DNA from: Alphaproteobacteria bacterium
Lineage (GTDB): Bacteria > Pseudomonadota > Alphaproteobacteria > Rhizobiales > Hyphomicrobiaceae
Length of the DNA: 38,659 nucleotides
NCBI GenBank assembly: GCA_018819265.1
Contig: JAHJQI010000023.1
Span: forward strand, 1 to 38,659
Direction: 5' to 3'
Below the pieces are notes generated by a model. That model searched no databases. It saw only the letters and a list, made by a program, of their open reading frames with translations, and was not told where the DNA came from. Shown piece after piece: positions 36,101-38,659 of this stretch (its first letter is position 1; each line of letters opens with the position of its first letter). Both the position numbers and the translations under genes were made by a program.

Positions 36101-37059
36101 TTGACGGTGGCCGCATCTACGACGGCGAGTTCAACTATGATGTGCCCTCCAGCGATGAACTCCGCCCGCTTGCCTCCGGCCTTGCCGGTGTCGCGGTTGC
36201 CGATCTCGACACGCAGCCCAACCCCGCGGCCGTGGCCAGGGCCCAGCGCCAGCAGCGTCTCGCCAGGATGTCCTCCGACCTCGGTGCCGCCGCCGCCTAC
36301 GCGACGCCCGCCAACCTGATCACCGAGCAGCCGACGGTCGAGCAATCTGAGGCAGCTCAGGGTCCGCTCGCACGCGCCGGCGACGGCAACCACCTCGACC
36401 TGCCGCCGGCCACCGTCGGCCCGCTGTCGCTGCGTCTGGCCGCCGCGAAAGGCGATCCCTCCGCGCAGTTCGAAGTCGCAGCCCGCCTTGCCGGCGGAAC
36501 CGGCACCCAGCAGGACCTGAAAGGCTCGGTGCATTGGTACCAGTTGGCCGCCGCCCAGGGTTTCGCCCAGGCCCAGTACCGTCTCGGGACGCTGTACGAA
36601 CGCGGCCTCGGCGTCGACAAGGATCTCGCGCGCGCCGGAGTCTGGTATGAGCGCGCCGCCGCGAAGGGCAACGTCAAGGCGATGCACAACCTCGCCGTCG
36701 TCAGTGCCGGCCGCGACGCCGGCGGCCCGGACTACACGAGCGCCGCCAAGTGGTTCGATGCCGCCGCCCAGTACGGCCTGAGCGACAGCCAGTTCAATTT
36801 GGCGGTGTTGTGCGAAAACGGCCTCGGCGTCGAGAAGGATTTGAAGCGCGCCTATGTCTATTACGCGCTCGCCTCCACGAAGGGCGACGAGCAGGCAAAG
36901 ACCCGCCGCGAAGCTGTCCGCGCCATGCTTTCCAACGACGACCTCGAGGCCGCGGAGCGCCAGGTGCAGGCGTTCCGTCCGAAGACGGCCGACCGCATCG
37001 TCAACGATGCCCGTGTTGCGGGAGAGGACTGGAAGAAGCGCGCCGATGGCGGCTACTGA
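33184..37059 (+). CDS. PodJ-like polarity protein with Sel1 repeats
   Basis: This 1291-residue protein has the layout of rhizobial PodJ/PodJL localization factors. A long acidic, helical, partly coiled-coil cytoplasmic region fills residues 95-850. A Pro/Ala-rich linker leads to one membrane span (LLVGAVIVLFATAGALLMM, about 905-923). A periplasmic part ends in Sel1 repeats (about 1090-1245), for example GSVHWYQLAAAQGFAQAQYRLG and GVWYERAAAKGNVKAMHNLA. PodJ proteins organise cell-pole development. The first 95 residues do not resemble PodJ N-termini I know, and their codons (TTA, CTA, AGA, ATA) differ from the rest. The true start may be 33184, or a later one such as 33460 (MSIKDDQ). Confidence 0.82.
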   Translation: MAYVESLKSDANTEIFRDFPLSRPRTGSYLTEHLLPPDSFLASGSKIVARLDPNFLLEDRPPLVGTRPPPPSSELPAFKSADRVIGDLEEMSIKDDQTTRIVAQATEVNAAEATVMADDMRTILKLIATQLEDSDRRQSEVLGDMHRRLAEMGNDARRTRAQVPETFAPAFERIEEGIGQLARLVAAAELHQPGSSIFGSASAGEVDAGQFMTGRDFETDEDADWRATIERAGAVDQRRRAESGVEDLPDHSEERSKQGVATFAPVSSLFRSAGEAFDSEFLPEREAGAEDMMITDNAADRFDFYADADADECHESFDASGTGQADQSGSETRAEPPVFANAAFEYDSAPPHHEASEEPHAHWDRDQAEALTRIYEAHLAGDDVEPAPFAPRQVSGVAALAAARTLDGMNDELPEAARPTGKEDMRVPMPESRLQNGSQPCVPTAAPIIEQAWLEARFAEIAAKIEESIFELRDDQALLTLSDRFGEFEERVGLALEDVATRHDVDALRSAEAQIDSMVGYFERVEAQLGRIDSLEGHMETLLDRLSDDNIMQFVSGQGGSAEFDYTAIAEAAAESVAQRFLAEFANGAIGGHGDSEAVGDMREALDAFITERRERDEEAAGMLDTIQQALIRVLDRVEVLEAGYENPPMTSPLDDDFAEVEVDAADKGSEPAAALPDRRTERPRPQSDYSQTRLEYPAAVMGIRPAEAKFGVEPQVQDEPEVSGYEQAEEVFGDNYEAARDAHAFGEAQAGAEHDAARYNDQQITADGPQVQADLRPDWQPDERSESALSPIDRLRQEFIADARRARERAAEQALLSEAGVESESAPAKSRLSLPGLSSLGAKVRGTASASKAQIPAPAPGKSPAEASPKAPAAAKPAGRPKALPGDAAAAAAGSRFALPRSKLLVGAVIVLFATAGALLMMRSPSQPISDVAPPVIEQTFDKETPGPQLSGPEETVPALKGEEAPDRRGSLDGGRIYDGEFNYDVPSSDELRPLASGLAGVAVADLDTQPNPAAVARAQRQQRLARMSSDLGAAAAYATPANLITEQPTVEQSEAAQGPLARAGDGNHLDLPPATVGPLSLRLAAAKGDPSAQFEVAARLAGGTGTQQDLKGSVHWYQLAAAQGFAQAQYRLGTLYERGLGVDKDLARAGVWYERAAAKGNVKAMHNLAVVSAGRDAGGPDYTSAAKWFDAAAQYGLSDSQFNLAVLCENGLGVEKDLKRAYVYYALASTKGDEQAKTRREAVRAMLSNDDLEAAERQVQAFRPKTADRIVNDARVAGEDWKKRADGGY

Positions 37060-37117
37060 CCGGGCACCACGGCAGCGATTGGCCAAGCGGGTCGAGTGAG
37101 CGCGGGCATCCAGACGC

Positions 37118-37474
37118 TCAACGCGCAGGGCTTAGGATCAGATAGATGAAGCGTGCCACCTCGCTCTCGAGGGGGAAGGACAGCATGCCCATCACCGAAT
37201 AACCCAGTAGCCACGGCATCGCGTAAAAGCGGAACATGTAGAAGAACCATGCCACGAATAGCGGCACCAGCGGCTCGACCAGGAAGCCCGGAGTAATCGG
37301 CCGGAACAGGCGGATCAGAGGATCCGTCATCTGCACGAACGCCTTCATGAAGAAGAAGTCGGATGTTGTCGGCAGGAACAGGTTCATCGCCGCTCGTCCG
37401 ATCAGCGTCCACATGATGGCGCCGAGCACGAAGTCCAGGACGATTACCCAGAACGGAAAAGGCAGGGGTTCCAT
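37118..37474 (-). CDS. YggT-like small integral membrane protein
   Basis: This 118-residue protein has an N-terminal span (FWVIVLDFVLGAIMWTLIG), a central loop with TDPLIRLFRPITPGFLVEPLVPLFVAWFFYMFRFY, and a C-terminal amphipathic end (LLGYSVMGMLSFPLESEVARFIYLIL). The DPLIRLFRPITPG pattern is the YggT signature. The role is unclear; relatives are tied to osmotic or membrane functions. It lies downstream of the symporter gene on the same strand, beyond a terminator, so it is probably transcribed separately. Confidence 0.8.
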   Translation of the reverse strand: MEPLPFPFWVIVLDFVLGAIMWTLIGRAAMNLFLPTTSDFFFMKAFVQMTDPLIRLFRPITPGFLVEPLVPLFVAWFFYMFRFYAMPWLLGYSVMGMLSFPLESEVARFIYLILSPAR

Positions 37475-37504
37475 GGTGGATAAGGACCGTTCAACTGTCG
37501 ATGA

Positions 37505-37543
37505 GAAAAAAGCAGGGGCAGGACGTTGAGGTCCGGCCCCTGC
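37505..37543 (-). terminator. Rho-independent terminator after the second symporter
   Basis: On the minus strand GCAGGGGC and GGAC pair with GTCC and GCCCCTGC (one mismatch) around a 6-nt loop, followed by TTTTTT. This is a textbook terminator located 56 bp past the symporter stop. A further inverted repeat, GCCGGCCAC and complement at 37561-37586, lies between stop and terminator. Confidence 0.85.
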
Positions 37544-37598
37544 AAGAAAGTGAGGCGACTGCCGGCCACGCTACGAGGTGGCCGGCGGTCTGATTACG

Positions 37599-38659
37599 TC
37601 AGTGCTGTGCGGCCAGGATCGATTCGCCGCTCGGGATACGTGTCCGGTCGACCATATCCTGCACCTCTGCGCTCGGTGCCGGCGTCAGTAGCGTGACGAC
37701 GACCATGGCCACGAGGCTCACCGGCATGCCGATGATGCCGAAGCGCAAGTGATCGATGGCCCACACCGGCTCCATGAGGCCGTTGTAGATCATGTAGAGG
37801 TACCACGTGCCGGCACCGAAGCCGAACACCATGCCGGCAATGGCGCCGGCCGTGTTGGCTCTCTTCCACCACACGCCAAGGACAAGCGGGAAGAACAGGC
37901 CCGAGCACGCGAAGCAGAAAGCCCACGCGACCGCACCCAGGATCCCCGTCAGCTTCAACGAAGCAACGAGCGCCGCGGCGACACCGATCACCACCAGAAG
38001 TACACGAGCAACGATCAGGCGCTTTGAAGTCTCCGCCTTCGGATCGATGATCTTGTAGTAGAGGTCGTGGCTGAGCGCGTTGGCGATGGCGAGCAGCAGC
38101 CCGTCGGCCGTCGACATGGCTGCAGCCATACCGCCGGCGGCGACGAGGCCGGAGATGACGTAGGGCAGCCCTGCGATTTCAGGCGTTGCCAGAACGACGA
38201 TATCCGGCCGCATGAAGAACTCGTTGAGCTGAAGGATACCGTCACCGTTCTGGTCCTGCACGGCAAGATAACCGACCGCGCTCCAGTTCTTCACCCATTC
38301 AAGGGCCTGCACGTCCGCGATCGCCTTGCCGATGACCGACGTTGCGAGGTTTGGATCGAGCAGTTGCAGCTTCGTCAGCGTGGCGAGTGCCGGTGCCGTG
38401 AAGTACAATAGGAAGATGAAGAACAGCGACCAGCCGACGGAGCGTCGGGCTGCCGTTACCGTCGGCGTCGTGAAGTAGCGCATCAGGATGTGCGGCAGCG
38501 AGGCCGTACCAGCCATCATGCACAGTGCCAGCGTGGCGAACTTCCACGAGTCGAGACCGCCCTGCGGATCGAAGTGCGGAGTCGTCAGCACATTGAGGCC
38601 GGCGATCTTTGTTGCAGCAGCAGTGAGGCCGTACTGAGCTTCCAGTTCCTGGACGCGCA
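37599..38659 (-). CDS. Second ActP-like sodium/solute symporter (partial, cut by window end)
   Basis: This is the C-terminal 353 or so residues of a VC_2705-type cation/acetate symporter; the reading frame stays open through the right edge, so the start is outside. Family segments are ASLPHILMRYFTTPTV, PEIAGLPYVISGLVAAGGMAAAMSTADGLLLAIANALSHD and FFPLVLGVWWKRANTAGAIAGM. A loop around 38215-38262 has an EF-hand-like pattern, DQNGDGILQLNEFF. It differs from the symporter at 27890-29722, so the window holds two distinct carboxylate-type transporters. A DUF4212 partner may lie just outside the window. Confidence 0.92.
   Translation of the reverse strand, partial: RVQELEAQYGLTAAATKIAGLNVLTTPHFDPQGGLDSWKFATLALCMMAGTASLPHILMRYFTTPTVTAARRSVGWSLFFIFLLYFTAPALATLTKLQLLDPNLATSVIGKAIADVQALEWVKNWSAVGYLAVQDQNGDGILQLNEFFMRPDIVVLATPEIAGLPYVISGLVAAGGMAAAMSTADGLLLAIANALSHDLYYKIIDPKAETSKRLIVARVLLVVIGVAAALVASLKLTGILGAVAWAFCFACSGLFFPLVLGVWWKRANTAGAIAGMVFGFGAGTWYLYMIYNGLMEPVWAIDHLRFGIIGMPVSLVAMVVVTLLTPAPSAEVQDMVDRTRIPSGESILAAQH

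Overview
The window is a stretch of high-GC chromosome from an alphaproteobacterium, most likely of the order Hyphomicrobiales (Rhizobiales). The reasons are the YejABEF layout, the TauE/SafE plus TIGR02186 pair, the DUF952-pyrD coupling, a CrbS/CrbR acetate-type regulator beside a DUF4212/ActP symporter, and a PodJ-like polarity protein with Sel1 repeats. I cannot name a genus. No rRNA, tRNA, CRISPR array or recognisable transposase was seen.

Layout. 55-7881: an oligopeptide-type ABC importer (two tandem YejA-like binding proteins, YejB, YejE, and YejF with two ATPase domains). 8132-8533: MscL. 8988-11056: TauE/SafE exporter coupled to a membrane-anchored TIGR02186 protein. 11273-13054: CPA2 cation/proton antiporter with a TrkA-N domain. 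13100-16558 (minus): PdeM phosphoesterase and the Lhr-type ligase-associated helicase. 16756-17046: small DUF6460 membrane protein. 17105-18564 (minus): pyrD and DUF952. 18711-22838: two fused DUF262-DUF1524 nuclease-like genes framed by double-hairpin elements. 22997-29722: CrbS-like symporter/histidine kinase, CrbR-like regulator (convergent), DUF4212 small subunit and ActP-like symporter, probably an organic-acid sensing and uptake unit. 29970-32045: proline iminopeptidase, YjbQ, and a secreted coiled-coil protein. 32297-33470: an A/T-richer patch with a NYN-domain gene. 33184-37059: the PodJ-like protein. 37118 to the right edge (minus): YggT and a second ActP-type symporter, cut by the window end.

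The most unusual structure is the DUF262 locus. At each side lies a 168-bp element (18711-18878 and 22671-22838). Each is made of two long hairpins separated by exactly 13 bp of A/T-rich DNA. All four hairpins begin with CTAGT and end with ACTAG. All have an outer stem of about 10 bp, a one-sided bulge facing the central spacer, an inner stem of 14-16 bp and a 22-24 nt loop. The stem sequences differ, but pairing is preserved. This looks like a conserved structural signal delimiting a two-nuclease cassette, and I know of no described element that fits it.

The second notable structure is the NYN-domain gene. Its N-terminal part, carrying the conserved FVDFWN segment, is in a different frame from the rest, and the frame break coincides with a (TC)7 dinucleotide tract. 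This fits either a slipped-strand phase-variable gene in its OFF state or a young pseudogene. The same patch runs into the 5' end of the PodJ-like gene, whose first 90 or so codons look foreign.
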